Assembly: GCF_900109745.1 (NCBI RefSeq)
Contig: NZ_FOAV01000001.1
Location: forward strand, 558,001 to 622,000
Direction of reading: 5' to 3'
Length of the DNA stretch: 64,000 nucleotides
Source of the DNA: Roseateles sp. YR242
Lineage (GTDB): Bacteria > Pseudomonadota > Gammaproteobacteria > Burkholderiales > Burkholderiaceae_C
In this document: positions 28,340 to 36,884 of the stretch, one piece after another
Layout of the letters: each line of letters begins with the position of its first letter
How positions within the stretch are numbered: position 1 is the first letter of the stretch
The notes under the pieces: generated by a model
What the model saw: only the letters and a program-made list of their open reading frames with translations
Databases searched by the model: none
What the model was told of the DNA's origin: nothing
Made by a program: the position numbers and the translations under genes

Positions 28340-28616
28340 AGGAGGAAGTCCACTTCAACTTGGGCCTGGCATGTGACACATGACACACGGCGCCGGCACC
28401 TGGCTCAGAAAGGCGGACAGCAAGCTTTTGGCGGGTCCCCTCCGCGCCGGATCACGAGGTAGGTGTACCGACACCCGCACCTTAAGCAACTCCCAGGCGG
28501 CCCGCCTGCCGAGATCCAGGGATCGATTTCTCCCTCTATCGAGTGAGTTTGGCGGGGATTTGCAACGTTGCCCAAGGCACGCGGCGGGCCCCCGTGAGCG
28601 GTGCTGTTGTGCTGCC

Positions 28617-28641
28617 TATACTCCGCGTCGTCCTGGGGGAG
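28617..28641 (+). promoter_or_regulatory. Possible -10 element and ribosome site of the sensor kinase gene
   Basis: TATACT at 28617-28622 is followed 12 bases later by GGGGGAG (28635-28641), which positions the start codon at 28645. No good -35 is seen, so an activated promoter is possible. The region 28340-28616 holds no other gene I can support. Confidence 0.35.
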
Positions 28642-28644
28642 TCA

Positions 28645-31600
28645 ATGCCTTGCACCAGCCTGCCGTCGAGTCCCGCCGCCAGCGCGCACACGTCACGCTG
28701 GCAGCGCGTCTGCTCATGGGCCTACCGCAACGCCTTGGACGCGACCGCCCACTGCATTCGGGTCTTCCTGGCCGCGATGCTGAGTTGCACGGCCGCCTGG
28801 GCCTTGCCACCGAGCTACACCGTCTCGCAGCTCTATCACACGCGGTGGACCGCCCATGATGGTGTCCCTCCCGGCATAGAAGCCATCGCGCAGACGCCCG
28901 ACGGCTTCCTGTGGCTGGGTTCCATGGCGGGGCTGTTCCGCTTCGACGGGGTCATGTTCGAGCGCTTTGCCGGCGCCCATGGCACCCCCCTTCTCTCGCA
29001 GGACGTCTACGCCCTGCACGTCTCCGGGGACGGTGGCCTGTGGGTGGGCTACCACTTCGGCGGCGTGAGCCACCTGCTGAATGGGCAATTGGTGAACTAC
29101 GGCCCGGCGCAAGGGCTGCCCCGCTCGTCCGTGAGTTCACTGGCCAATGCCGGCGACGGCACGCTGTGGGCCGGGACAACGCGCGGCATGTTCCGGCTCG
29201 AAGGCGCCCGATGGACGCAGGGGACCACCTCCTGGAATCTGCCGCAGACGCCGGTGGATGCGCTCGTCCTGGACCGGGACGGCACGCTGTGGATGATGGG
29301 CGATGACCACATCCACTACTTGCGCAAAGGGGCCGCCCGGTTCGAGAAACTCGCAGTCACGGTCCCGGGAAGCAACTATCACTCCCTGCTCCTCCAGCCC
29401 GACGGCACAGCGATGGTGTGCATGTCCGGCCGCATGCGGACACTGGCCTTGACTCCGCCTGACAGCGCGGGGTTGCCCGCACCCGAATGGAAGGACCTGG
29501 GCATCACCACGGACATCGACAGCCGGCACGCCTTTGACCGGGAAGGACACCTGTGGTTTGGGGGTGCCAAGGGCGCCGGGCGCCTGCTGCCCGCATGGGG
29601 CGCGGCGCCAGTGACTCGCAGCAAGCTTCGCAGCAACGATCGCGGCACGGTCCATGACGAACGGGATGCCATCACGGACCGCGCCCCGCTCACCGGAGAG
29701 TCCATCTCCCGGATCTTCGAGGACCGCGAAGGGAACATGTGGTTCACCACGCGAAGCGGACTCGACCGGTTCCGTGCCCCGGCATCGTTGAGGCTGCCGT
29801 CAGATCCAGGCTCGCTGGAATTCTCGTTGGCGCCTGCTGCGGACCACAGCGTGTGGATCGGCTCCTCCCGGGGGAACATCTTCCGCGCCCGCCGGGCCAC
29901 GCAGAAGCGGGTGAAGTTCGATCATCTGTCCAGCGCTGGCATTGACGTCCTCTACAGCGCGCCGTCCGGCACGCTCTGGGCGGCGGGTGCCGATGCGCTC
30001 TGGCGGCACTCATCAGACCAAGATTGGCTGCACCTGCCCCGCCAGCCTGGCCACCAGCCTGCGTCCTTCACCTATTCCAGCATCCAGGCCATGACGCAGG
30101 ATGCGAGTGGGGCCATGTGGGTCTCCGTGCTTCGCACCGGTGTGTACCGCGTCATGGACGGCCAGTGGACCCTTTGGGGCGGGCGCACCGACATGCCCAG
30201 CCAGAACGCCACCGCCCTGTTCACCGATGCGCGAGGACGGGTCTGGTTCGGTTATGACGACGGTGAAGTGACGGTTCTTGACGGTGACCACCTGAGGCGC
30301 GTGGTGGTCACCGGTGGCGTGCCGCTACCGGTGGCCCGGCTGACCGAAGGGACCGGCACGGTGGAGGCCGCAGCGGGCGCGGTCGGAACCTTCGCCGAGG
30401 GCGGTGACCACCTCTGGATGGGAAGTGAGAACGGCCTGTGGCGCCTGGATGGGGAAAGCTTCCATCCGGTCGTCGGCGCCCATGGGCCATTCACTGGGGT
30501 CAACGGCATCGTGCCGTGCCTGGAAGGTGACCTCTGGATCAGCAGCAACGAAGGCGTGGTGCACCTGCCGGCGGACGCCTTGAAGAGGTCACTCGCGTCT
30601 CCGGGTCAGCCGGTCGAATTCGAGCTGCTCAACCATTTGGACGGTCTACCGGGCATTCCTGTGGCCGCCGTCGGGACGGACGACGGCATCTGGTTTGCGA
30701 CGGTCAATGGCGTGGTCTGGATCGACCCCTTGCACAGGCCACGCAATACCATCGTCCCGCAGGTGATGGTCAAGGCGATCATTGCGGACGGGAAGACCTA
30801 CCCCGTGGACCCAGGCACCATCCCCCAGCTGCCGAGCCACACGCGTGACCTGAAGATCACCTTCACGGCCCCCAGCCTCACCATGCCGGAACGCGTGAAT
30901 TTTCGTTTTCGCCTCGGTGATGAGCAGGCCGCCTGGCAGGACGTTGGCACCCATCGTGAGGCCTACTTCCGGGATTTGCCGCCTGGCCAGCATCAATTCC
31001 AGGTCGTCGCTGCCAACAACGACGGCCTGTGGAGCCCCACAGGCGCCAGCGTGGCGTTTGTCATTCCGCCCACGTTTGTGCAGACGCCCTGGTTCAAGGC
31101 ACTTTGTGCGCTTGCCGTGGCGGCCGCCCTGGGGCTGCTCTACCTGCTGAAGATCCGCGCCATCAAGAGCCGCCTGCGCCTGCGCCTGGAGGAGCGGATG
31201 GTGGAGCGCGAACGCATCGCCCGAGAGCTCCACGACACCCTGCTGCAGGCCACGCAGGGACTGGTGCTGCGCTTCCACGCTGCCATGGAGCAGATCCCTC
31301 GGCATGAACGGTCCCGCGCGCTGATGGAAGACGCGCTGGAATACGCCGACGAGGTCATTGCGGACGGGCGCGACGCGGTCACCAACCTGCGTGGGACGTC
31401 GGACCCGTCGATGGACTTTGCGAAGGACCTGCAACTGATCGGCGAGCGCTGGTCCCGGGACACCGGCATCGCCTTCGCGATGAGCATGGACGGCCCGGTG
31501 TGCCCGCTCGAGCCGGTAGCGGTGCAGGAGTGCCTGCGCATCATTGCCGAGGCCATGGGCAACGCGTTCCGCCACGCCCGGGCCACCCGCGTCAATCTGA

Positions 31601-31869
31601 CCCTGGCCTATTCACCGCGCGGGCTCTCGCTGCAGGTGTCCGACAACGGCAGCGGGTTCAACCCGGACAACATCCATGTCGGGCGCTGGGGTCTCATCGG
31701 CATGCAGGAGCGGGCAGCGCGCCTGACGGCGCGCCTGCACGTGCAGTCGGACGAACGCGGCACCGTCCTCACCCTCGATGTGCCCGCCAGGATCGTGTAC
31801 AGGCGCGGCCAACGCCGTTGGGGCCACCCACTGGCGCAGCTGCGGCGCCGCCATGCGAGCCAAGACTAG
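28645..31869 (+). CDS. Sensor histidine kinase, Reg_prop propeller / Y_Y_Y / HisKA_3
   Basis: A 1074-residue membrane kinase. An N-terminal hydrophobic segment (about 32-46) exports a large two-propeller sensory region built from two-component-regulator propeller repeats (DGFLWLGSMAGLFRFDG, DGGLWVGYHFGG, EGNMWFTTRSGLDRF and others). A Y_Y_Y domain (about 735-800), one TM helix (about 815-835), a HisKA_3 domain with His863 (ARELHDTLLQ) and an HATPase domain (SDNGSGFN, GRWGLIGMQERA) follow. Such kinases sense extracellular ligands, often carbohydrate-related, and signal to NarL-type regulators. The start has a GGGGGAG ribosome site. The intact NarL-type regulator at 38613 is a candidate partner. 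Confidence 0.92.
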   Translation: MPCTSLPSSPAASAHTSRWQRVCSWAYRNALDATAHCIRVFLAAMLSCTAAWALPPSYTVSQLYHTRWTAHDGVPPGIEAIAQTPDGFLWLGSMAGLFRFDGVMFERFAGAHGTPLLSQDVYALHVSGDGGLWVGYHFGGVSHLLNGQLVNYGPAQGLPRSSVSSLANAGDGTLWAGTTRGMFRLEGARWTQGTTSWNLPQTPVDALVLDRDGTLWMMGDDHIHYLRKGAARFEKLAVTVPGSNYHSLLLQPDGTAMVCMSGRMRTLALTPPDSAGLPAPEWKDLGITTDIDSRHAFDREGHLWFGGAKGAGRLLPAWGAAPVTRSKLRSNDRGTVHDERDAITDRAPLTGESISRIFEDREGNMWFTTRSGLDRFRAPASLRLPSDPGSLEFSLAPAADHSVWIGSSRGNIFRARRATQKRVKFDHLSSAGIDVLYSAPSGTLWAAGADALWRHSSDQDWLHLPRQPGHQPASFTYSSIQAMTQDASGAMWVSVLRTGVYRVMDGQWTLWGGRTDMPSQNATALFTDARGRVWFGYDDGEVTVLDGDHLRRVVVTGGVPLPVARLTEGTGTVEAAAGAVGTFAEGGDHLWMGSENGLWRLDGESFHPVVGAHGPFTGVNGIVPCLEGDLWISSNEGVVHLPADALKRSLASPGQPVEFELLNHLDGLPGIPVAAVGTDDGIWFATVNGVVWIDPLHRPRNTIVPQVMVKAIIADGKTYPVDPGTIPQLPSHTRDLKITFTAPSLTMPERVNFRFRLGDEQAAWQDVGTHREAYFRDLPPGQHQFQVVAANNDGLWSPTGASVAFVIPPTFVQTPWFKALCALAVAAALGLLYLLKIRAIKSRLRLRLEERMVERERIARELHDTLLQATQGLVLRFHAAMEQIPRHERSRALMEDALEYADEVIADGRDAVTNLRGTSDPSMDFAKDLQLIGERWSRDTGIAFAMSMDGPVCPLEPVAVQECLRIIAEAMGNAFRHARATRVNLTLAYSPRGLSLQVSDNGSGFNPDNIHVGRWGLIGMQERAARLTARLHVQSDERGTVLTLDVPARIVYRRGQRRWGHPLAQLRRRHASQD

Positions 31870-31879
31870 CGCTTCGGCA

Positions 31880-31922
31880 TTCACCGTATTTAACCGCGCT
31901 GAACTTCGAAAACATCCGGATA
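31880..31922 (+). promoter_or_regulatory. Shared 18-bp motif, site 1
   Basis: TTCACCGTATTTAACCGC (31880-31897) is followed after 20 bases by GGATA (31918-31922). It lies 78 bases before the start of the hydrolase gene at 31976. Closely related copies precede the hydrolase at 36088 (minus strand) and the DUF1348 gene at 36374, in the same orientation relative to each gene. Probable operator or promoter element. Confidence 0.6.
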
Positions 31923-31975
31923 GGAATTACCTTGGCCCACCGCCCGTTCCGGGCCCGATTGCCAGGAGTTCCTCC

Positions 31976-33046
31976 ATGCCCTCCCTCGCTGCGCCACGCC
32001 CGGCGCGCGCCATCCTGCCCGGCGTCCGTCGGGTCGCCACGATGGCTGTCTGCACGGTGTTGATCACCGTGTCGGCCACTGCCTGCGCCACGCCGCAGGC
32101 CCACACGGCCGCGCCCTTGACCAACACATCCACCACCATATCCGCCACAGCCGCCGCGCCTGCCCCGGCCCCCACCGTCCAGCATGCCTTTGTGGACGTC
32201 GACGGCCACAAGGTGTTCTACCGGGAAGCGGGCCCGGCCGATGCACCCACGGTGCTGCTGCTGCATGGCTTCCCCAGCGCTTCCCACCTGTTCCGGGAAC
32301 TGATTCCGAAGCTGGCGACGCGTTATCACGTCATCGCGCCGGACATTCCGGGCTTCGGGCTGACCGAGGTGAAGGCGGATGCATCGTTCCAATACAGCTT
32401 TGACCAGCTCACGCAGGTGGTGGACCGGTTCACCGAGATCAAGAAGATCGATCGCTACGCCATGTATGTCTTCGACATCGGTGCCCCCATCGGTTGGCGC
32501 CTTGCCGTGGCCCATCCGGAGCGCATCACGGCCATCGTGTCGCAGAACGGGAATGCCTATGAAGAAGGCCTGAGCGCGAACTGGGCCGGTATTCGGAAAT
32601 ACTGGGCCGATCCTTCTCCGCAGACGCGTGATCCGCTGCGCAGCCTGTTCACGTTGGAGACCACGCGGTGGCAGTACTACGAAGGTGTGAAGGAGCCCTC
32701 ACGCGTGGCGCCGGACGGCTACCTGCTGGATCAGCAGTTCCTGAACCGGGCCGGTCAGGAAGACATCCAGCTGGCCATCCTGCTGGACTACCGGACCAAT
32801 CTGCTGCAGTACCCGGCGGTGCACGCCTACTTCCGCCGGTATCAGCCGCCGCTGCTGGCCGTGTGGGGCGCCAGTGATCCGTTCTTCCTGCCCGTCGGCG
32901 CGCAAGCCTTCAAGCGTGACCTGCCCAAGGCCGAGATCCACATGATCGACGGCACCGGGCACTTCGCGCTGGCCTCACATGGCGACGAGATCGCAGGTCT
33001 GATGCTGGCCTTTCTCGGACGCCACCTGAACGGGCGTCCGCATTAA
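31976..33046 (+). CDS. Exported alpha/beta-hydrolase, epoxide hydrolase/dehalogenase type
   Basis: A 356-residue hydrolase. The N-terminus (about 20-37) is hydrophobic and ends SATAC, a possible lipobox, so a periplasmic or lipoprotein location is likely. The oxyanion motif is HGFP (97-100) and the nucleophile elbow VFDIGAPIG places Asp167 as nucleophile, as in epoxide hydrolases and haloalkane dehalogenases. The catalytic His is in GTGHFAL. It is a close paralogue of the product at 35051-36088. The ribosome site CAGGAG precedes the ATG at 31976. It follows the sensor kinase by 106 bases and has its own motif. Confidence 0.88.
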   Translation: MPSLAAPRPARAILPGVRRVATMAVCTVLITVSATACATPQAHTAAPLTNTSTTISATAAAPAPAPTVQHAFVDVDGHKVFYREAGPADAPTVLLLHGFPSASHLFRELIPKLATRYHVIAPDIPGFGLTEVKADASFQYSFDQLTQVVDRFTEIKKIDRYAMYVFDIGAPIGWRLAVAHPERITAIVSQNGNAYEEGLSANWAGIRKYWADPSPQTRDPLRSLFTLETTRWQYYEGVKEPSRVAPDGYLLDQQFLNRAGQEDIQLAILLDYRTNLLQYPAVHAYFRRYQPPLLAVWGASDPFFLPVGAQAFKRDLPKAEIHMIDGTGHFALASHGDEIAGLMLAFLGRHLNGRPH

Positions 33047-33048
33047 GG

Positions 33049-33091
33049 AACCGCCGCGTAACTCCTCCCGGGAGTTATGCAGCGGTTTCTT
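33049..33091. terminator. Bidirectional terminator between convergent hydrolase genes
   Basis: AACCGC-C-GC-G-TAACTCC pairs with GGAGTTA-T-GC-A-GCGGTT around a TCCCG loop (33049-33086), followed by TTCTT. The stem is about 15 bp with two mismatches and sits exactly between two convergent stop codons. Confidence 0.8.
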
Positions 33092-33094
33092 GAG

Positions 33095-34198
33095 TCAGAC
33101 CGTCGCCAGGAAACGCAGCAGGTGGCCGAAATAGGCCGCCTGGTCATCCCACATGGACAGATGGCTGCCGTTGGGGCAGATGGCGGCCTGGGCGTTGGGC
33201 ATCAGCCTGGCCATGCGCTTGATGTCCTCCGGGTCCATCGTGTCATGCGTGGCGCCCAGGATGAGCGTGCGTGTGCGGATCTCGTGGAGCCGGTCCCAGC
33301 GCTCCCAATCCTTCAGGCTGCCGCTCACCTGGAACTCACTGGGCCCCTGCATCTGCACATAGATGCTTTTGTTCAGATGCTTGAAGCTGCGCATGAGCGC
33401 ATCAGGCCAGGGGTCCAGGCGGCAGATGACCTTGGCATACAGATGCTCCATGACGATTTGCTCGTACTCCGGGTTCTCGTAATCCTGCGCGTTTTCAAGC
33501 GCGTTGACGCGCGCCAGCAGGGGTGCGGGCAGCAGGGTGGTCTTGAGATGGTTGATCCGCTGGAGGTAGGCCTGCATGCCGGCCACCATGTTGGAGATCA
33601 CCAGGCCCTTCAATGCCAACGGATGCTTGAGCGCATATTCGATCGCCAGCACACCACCCCAGGAATGGCCGAACAGCACAAACTGGTCCAGGCCCAGTGC
33701 GCGCCGGACCTCCTCCACTTCCTCCAGATATCGCGGCACGGTCCAGAGCGAGGTGTCATCGGGCTGGTCCGAGTTGTTGACGCCCAACTGGTCGTAGAAA
33801 TAGATCTCGTACCCGGCCTCGGGCAGGAAGGCGGCGATGGCCTCCAGATATTCATGAGAGAACGCGGGGCCCCCATGGAGCAGCAGCACCTTGGTGGCAC
33901 CGTTGCCAACACGCTTGGTCCACACCTTGTACTTGCCGCCCACCACCGGCACCAGGCGCACGCCGGCCGTGCGCACGCCCACAGGATTCAGGCCATCGGG
34001 GACCGTGGCTGCAATGTCGGGCGACTTGTGGGCTGACGCGGCTGTAGCGCCTGTAGCACCTCTACCGCCTTTGGCACCCGTTGCACCAGTTGCTTTGCCG
34101 GTTGTACCAGTGGCAGCAGCAGCGCCCATCGGCGCAGCGGCAAGCGTCGTGACGGTTGCTGCCGCCGTCGTGGTCAGGAAGGTTCTTCTATTGGTCAT
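33095..34198 (-). CDS. Tat-exported proline iminopeptidase-like hydrolase
   Basis: A 367-residue serine hydrolase. The N-terminus TNRRTFLTTTAAATVTTLAAAP is a twin-arginine-type signal. Residues 31-52 form an unusual Gly-rich linker with Gly-X-Y spacing (GAT, GAK, GGR, GAT, GAT). The catalytic domain has HGGPAFSHEYL and the nucleophile elbow FGHSWGGVLA, and a late His in PNGSHLSMW, as in the proline iminopeptidase/tricorn-interacting family (S33). Peptide substrates are likely but not certain. The ATG at 34198 is chosen at the signal peptide; the longer frame upstream runs through the repeat region. Confidence 0.87.
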   Translation of the reverse strand: MTNRRTFLTTTAAATVTTLAAAPMGAAAATGTTGKATGATGAKGGRGATGATAASAHKSPDIAATVPDGLNPVGVRTAGVRLVPVVGGKYKVWTKRVGNGATKVLLLHGGPAFSHEYLEAIAAFLPEAGYEIYFYDQLGVNNSDQPDDTSLWTVPRYLEEVEEVRRALGLDQFVLFGHSWGGVLAIEYALKHPLALKGLVISNMVAGMQAYLQRINHLKTTLLPAPLLARVNALENAQDYENPEYEQIVMEHLYAKVICRLDPWPDALMRSFKHLNKSIYVQMQGPSEFQVSGSLKDWERWDRLHEIRTRTLILGATHDTMDPEDIKRMARLMPNAQAAICPNGSHLSMWDDQAAYFGHLLRFLATV

Positions 34199-34260
34199 GA
34201 GAGTTCTCGGGATGGATCGGTCGATCACTAGGGGTGGGTAGATACGGCGATGACGGGGGG

Positions 34261-34321
34261 TGAGGCCGAAATGAGGGAGAGATGAGGGAGAGATGGAGGC
34301 GAGATGAGGCCGAAATGAGGG
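34261..34321. repeat. Direct repeats upstream of the iminopeptidase-like gene
   Basis: TGAGGCCGAAATGAGGG occurs exactly twice (34261-34277 and 34305-34321). Between them ATGAGGGAGAG is tandemly duplicated (34271-34281, 34282-34292). The block fills the space between the iminopeptidase-like gene start and the sigma factor stop codon and is purine-rich on the plus strand. Confidence 0.75.
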
Positions 34322-34345
34322 CGAGGGAGGCTGCATGACTTCCCG

Positions 34346-34870
34346 TCATTCCGGTGGCAGCAGGTGCTCTCTGGCGAGCGACCGTGCCCGATGGAGCCTG
34401 CTCTTCACATTGGCGCAGCTCAACCCCGTCAGCTCGGCGATCTCGCCAATGCGCCAGCCCTCGAAGTCACGCAGCAAGATGACCTCGCGGTAATGGGCAG
34501 GCAAGGCCTGCAACGCCGCCACCAGCTGGAGGCGCAGGGAGGTCTCGTCGTTTTTCACCAGCCAGTGCTCGAGGCGTTCCTCGTCATAGGGGTCAAAGTC
34601 CATGGCCTTGCGGCCCAGCCGGCGGCATTCACGTTGCACCAGCCGGAACAACCAGGCCGAAAACGCGGGCAGCGCGCGCAGGGAAGGCAGGCGCCGCGCG
34701 ACGATCAGCAGCGTTTCCTGCACGGCATCATCAACATCGCTGATGCGGCAATGCATCTGGGCATAACGTCGGATGTCGGGGCGGGTGATTCGCAGCAACT
34801 GATCCAGTGCTGCCGGGTCGCCGCGATGCGCGGCTGCGAGGATGGACTCGTGCTCCGGGCCAAGGCGCAT
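34346..34870 (-). CDS. ECF-type RNA polymerase sigma factor
   Basis: A 174-residue sigma-70 factor with region 2 (about 10-85, with DVDDAVQETLLIVARRL as the core-binding segment) and region 4 (about 115-170, ALPAHYREVILLRDFEGWRIGEIAELTG with a helix-turn-helix). No C-terminal extension or SnoaL domain. It directs transcription of a small gene set; the targets are unknown. No classical anti-sigma gene is adjacent. A 25-codon Cys-rich small ORF ends three bases before its ATG, so translation is probably coupled. It lies among hydrolase genes sharing an upstream motif, which makes them candidate targets. Confidence 0.93.
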   Translation of the reverse strand: MRLGPEHESILAAAHRGDPAALDQLLRITRPDIRRYAQMHCRISDVDDAVQETLLIVARRLPSLRALPAFSAWLFRLVQRECRRLGRKAMDFDPYDEERLEHWLVKNDETSLRLQLVAALQALPAHYREVILLRDFEGWRIGEIAELTGLSCANVKSRLHRARSLAREHLLPPE

Positions 34871-34873
34871 GGC

Positions 34874-34951
34874 TCACGATTCCTGCGGTGGCCCGAGATC
34901 GAGCCAGGCGCAGGTCGGGCAGCACCCATTCTTCAAATACTCCACAGGCAT
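34874..34951 (-). CDS. Cys-rich small ORF coupled to the sigma factor gene
   Basis: ATG at 34951 opens a 25-codon frame that ends with TGA three bases before the sigma factor ATG (TGA-GCC-ATG). A GGAG Shine-Dalgarno is correctly spaced upstream (GGAGACCTGAC-ATG). The product starts MPVEYLKNG and carries a CCPTCAW core, three cysteines in a metal- or redox-type spacing. It could be a leader peptide or a tiny regulator of the sigma factor. No family is recognised; support is the ribosome site, the coupling and the Cys cluster. Confidence 0.5.
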   Translation of the reverse strand: MPVEYLKNGCCPTCAWLDLGPPQES

Positions 34952-35050
34952 GTCAGGTCTCCAGCTTTCGACGTTCTCAGGCGAAAGAGGAGGCCCGACG
35001 CCAAATGGATTCGCGGGCGTTCACCGCAAGTGCGGAAAGCGCCCTCAATA

Positions 35051-36088
35051 TCAGCGGACGTTCTTTTGCAGGAACACGCGCATCAGCTGGGCGATCTTTT
35101 CGCTGTCCTCCTCCAGGGCGAAGTGGCCGGTGTCCAGCAGGTGCAGCTCAGCCTTGGGCAGGTCGCGCAGATACGGATGGGCGCCGGCCGGCGGGAAGAT
35201 CTTGTCGTTCTTGCCCCAGACGATCAGCATCGGCGGCTGATGCTTGCGGAAATAGGCCTGCCAGCCGGGATACAGCGGCGGGTTGCTGCCGTAGCTGTAG
35301 AACATCTCCAGCTGGATGTCCTTGTTGCCGGGACGGTCCATGTAGGCCTGGTCCACCGTCGCGGCATCCGGGCTGATGTGCTGGATGTCCCGCACGCCTT
35401 CGCTGTATTGCCATTTGGTGGCGGGAAGCTCAAACAGGGGCCGCAGCTTGGCGCCGTTGGCCACGGACTTGTCGGCCCAGTAAGCCTTGGCGGGCACCCA
35501 GAACTCGTTGTCCAGGCCTTCGTCATAGGCATTGCCGTTCTGGACCACGATGGCCGAGATGCGCTCCGGATGGGCCGCCGCGATGCGGTAGCCGATGGGC
35601 GCGCCGTAATCCTGCACGTACATCGCAAAGCGTGTCAGGCCCACGGCCACCGTGAACTTGTCGACCACCTGGGCCAGGTTGTCGAAGCTGTACTTGAACT
35701 TGTCCATGGGCGGCATGTCGCTCTGCCCATAGCCAGGGTAATCCGGTGCAATCACGCGGTAACGCTGCGCCAATTGCGGGATGAGGTTGCGGAACATCTG
35801 CGAGGACGTCGGGAAGCCATGCAGCAGCAGCAATGCCGGCGCATTACGGGGGCCGGCCTCACGGTAGAAGATGTTGAGGCCGTCGATCTTCACCGTCTTG
35901 TAGCTGACGGCCGCCGTGCTGGCGACGTTGGTGGCTTCCTGGTCCTGCGCCGGTGCGGCCTGGGTCCAAGGGGCATGCAGGGCCATCAGGCCGGCGACGG
36001 CCCACGGCAGCACCCGCCCGATGGTGCGCTTGCCGGCGCCGCTTTGAGCGCACTGCGTTGAGGTAAGACTTGTTGGTTCGATGGTCAT
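35051..36088 (-). CDS. Exported alpha/beta-hydrolase, paralogue of the 31976 product
   Basis: A 345-residue hydrolase of the epoxide hydrolase/dehalogenase type. A hydrophobic N-terminal segment (about 24-45, ending QAAPAQ) looks like a signal peptide. HGFP is at 90-93 and the elbow VQDYGAPIG gives Asp160 as nucleophile; the catalytic His is in DTGHFALEE. The region FYREAGP to LLLLHGFP and [11 protein letters not shown] is nearly the same as in the product at 31976. The ATG at 36088 has GGAG upstream; an alternative ATG lies at 36100. A copy of the shared 18-bp motif lies 120 bases upstream. Confidence 0.88.
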   Translation of the reverse strand: MTIEPTSLTSTQCAQSGAGKRTIGRVLPWAVAGLMALHAPWTQAAPAQDQEATNVASTAAVSYKTVKIDGLNIFYREAGPRNAPALLLLHGFPTSSQMFRNLIPQLAQRYRVIAPDYPGYGQSDMPPMDKFKYSFDNLAQVVDKFTVAVGLTRFAMYVQDYGAPIGYRIAAAHPERISAIVVQNGNAYDEGLDNEFWVPAKAYWADKSVANGAKLRPLFELPATKWQYSEGVRDIQHISPDAATVDQAYMDRPGNKDIQLEMFYSYGSNPPLYPGWQAYFRKHQPPMLIVWGKNDKIFPPAGAHPYLRDLPKAELHLLDTGHFALEEDSEKIAQLMRVFLQKNVR

Positions 36089-36177
36089 GATTGACTCCAT
36101 GAAAGACCTGCCGCGGCACACGGACCTGCAGCGCAGATCTCCCACCAGCGACGCCGTCGGTGACGACCTTTTCAAGG

Positions 36178-36226
36178 TATCCGCAGCCGGCAGGAACTAC
36201 GGGAAATGCCGGTTAAACAGCGTGAA
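36178..36226 (-). promoter_or_regulatory. Shared 18-bp motif, site 3
   Basis: On the minus strand TTCACGCTGTTTAACCGG (36226-36209) matches site 1 at 14 of 18 positions. GGATA follows after 26 bases (36182-36178). It is oriented toward the hydrolase gene starting at 36088. On the plus strand just beyond it, GGTTGAATCCAACC (36239-36252) is a small palindrome. Confidence 0.55.
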
Positions 36227-36301
36227 GAACAGCGTTGGGTTGAATCCAACCGGCATTTGGTACGGCAGCCGTCGCCTGCGAAAGGGGTCACGCCGGGCAC
36301 C

Positions 36302-36343
36302 TTCACCATATTTAACGGCCCCCCACAGAGGCAGCGGCGGATA
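36302..36343 (+). promoter_or_regulatory. Shared 18-bp motif, site 2
   Basis: TTCACCATATTTAACGGC (36302-36319) matches site 1 at 16 of 18 positions, with GGATA after 19 bases (36339-36343). It ends 54 bases before the DUF1348 start codon. With site 3 it makes a divergent control region of 285 bp. Confidence 0.6.
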
Positions 36344-36373
36344 CTGAAACGGCATTCATCCCTGGAGCATTCA

Positions 36374-36841
36374 ATGACGACAAGACCTCCGCTGCCCCCA
36401 TTCACCGAAGCCACTGCGATCCTCAAGGTTCGTGCGGCGGAGGATGGATGGAACAGCCGCGACCCGGCGCGCGTGGCGACCGCCTACACCCTGGACACCG
36501 TGTGGCGAAATCGGGCCGAGTTCCCGCGCGGCCGGCAGGAGGTGGAAGCCTTCCTGACGAAGAAATGGGCCCGCGAGCTCGAATACCGCCTGATCAAGGA
36601 ACTGTGGGCATTCACCGGCAACCGCATCGCGGTGCGGTTCGCCTACGAGTGGCGCAATGCCGAAGGCACATGGTTCCGCAGCTACGGCAATGAGAACTGG
36701 GAATTCAATGACGACGGGTTGATGGCTCACCGCTTCGCCAGCATCAACGACCTGGAGATTCGCGAGAGTGACCGGAAGTTCTTCTGGGAACTGGGCCGTC
36801 GCCCGGATGACCATCCCGGGCTGTCCGAACTCGGCCTTTGA
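36374..36841 (+). CDS. DUF1348 (NTF2/SnoaL-like fold) protein
   Basis: A 155-residue cytosolic protein of the DUF1348 family in the NTF2-like superfamily. The typical segments are visible: [32 protein letters not shown], and [23 protein letters not shown]. The fold often binds small hydrophobic ligands; no enzymatic role is established. The ATG at 36374 is preceded by the shared 18-bp motif and followed, past the stop, by a strong terminator. Confidence 0.92.
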   Translation: MTTRPPLPPFTEATAILKVRAAEDGWNSRDPARVATAYTLDTVWRNRAEFPRGRQEVEAFLTKKWARELEYRLIKELWAFTGNRIAVRFAYEWRNAEGTWFRSYGNENWEFNDDGLMAHRFASINDLEIRESDRKFFWELGRRPDDHPGLSELGL

Positions 36842-36844
36842 TGA

Positions 36845-36875
36845 AACCTCTGCGTCAACCCACGGCGCAGAGGTT
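36845..36875 (+). terminator. Terminator after the DUF1348 gene
   Basis: A perfect 10-bp stem, AACCTCTGCG (36845-36854) with CGCAGAGGTT (36866-36875), starts four bases past the stop codon. The tail TTCTCG is only weakly T-rich. Confidence 0.7.
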
Positions 36876-36884
36876 CTCGAATCA

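Noticed and set aside
34705-34929. Longer minus-strand frames overlapping the sigma factor start
   Set aside because: They are out of frame with the sigma factor and lack ribosome sites; the 25-codon small ORF is the better-supported upstream frame.
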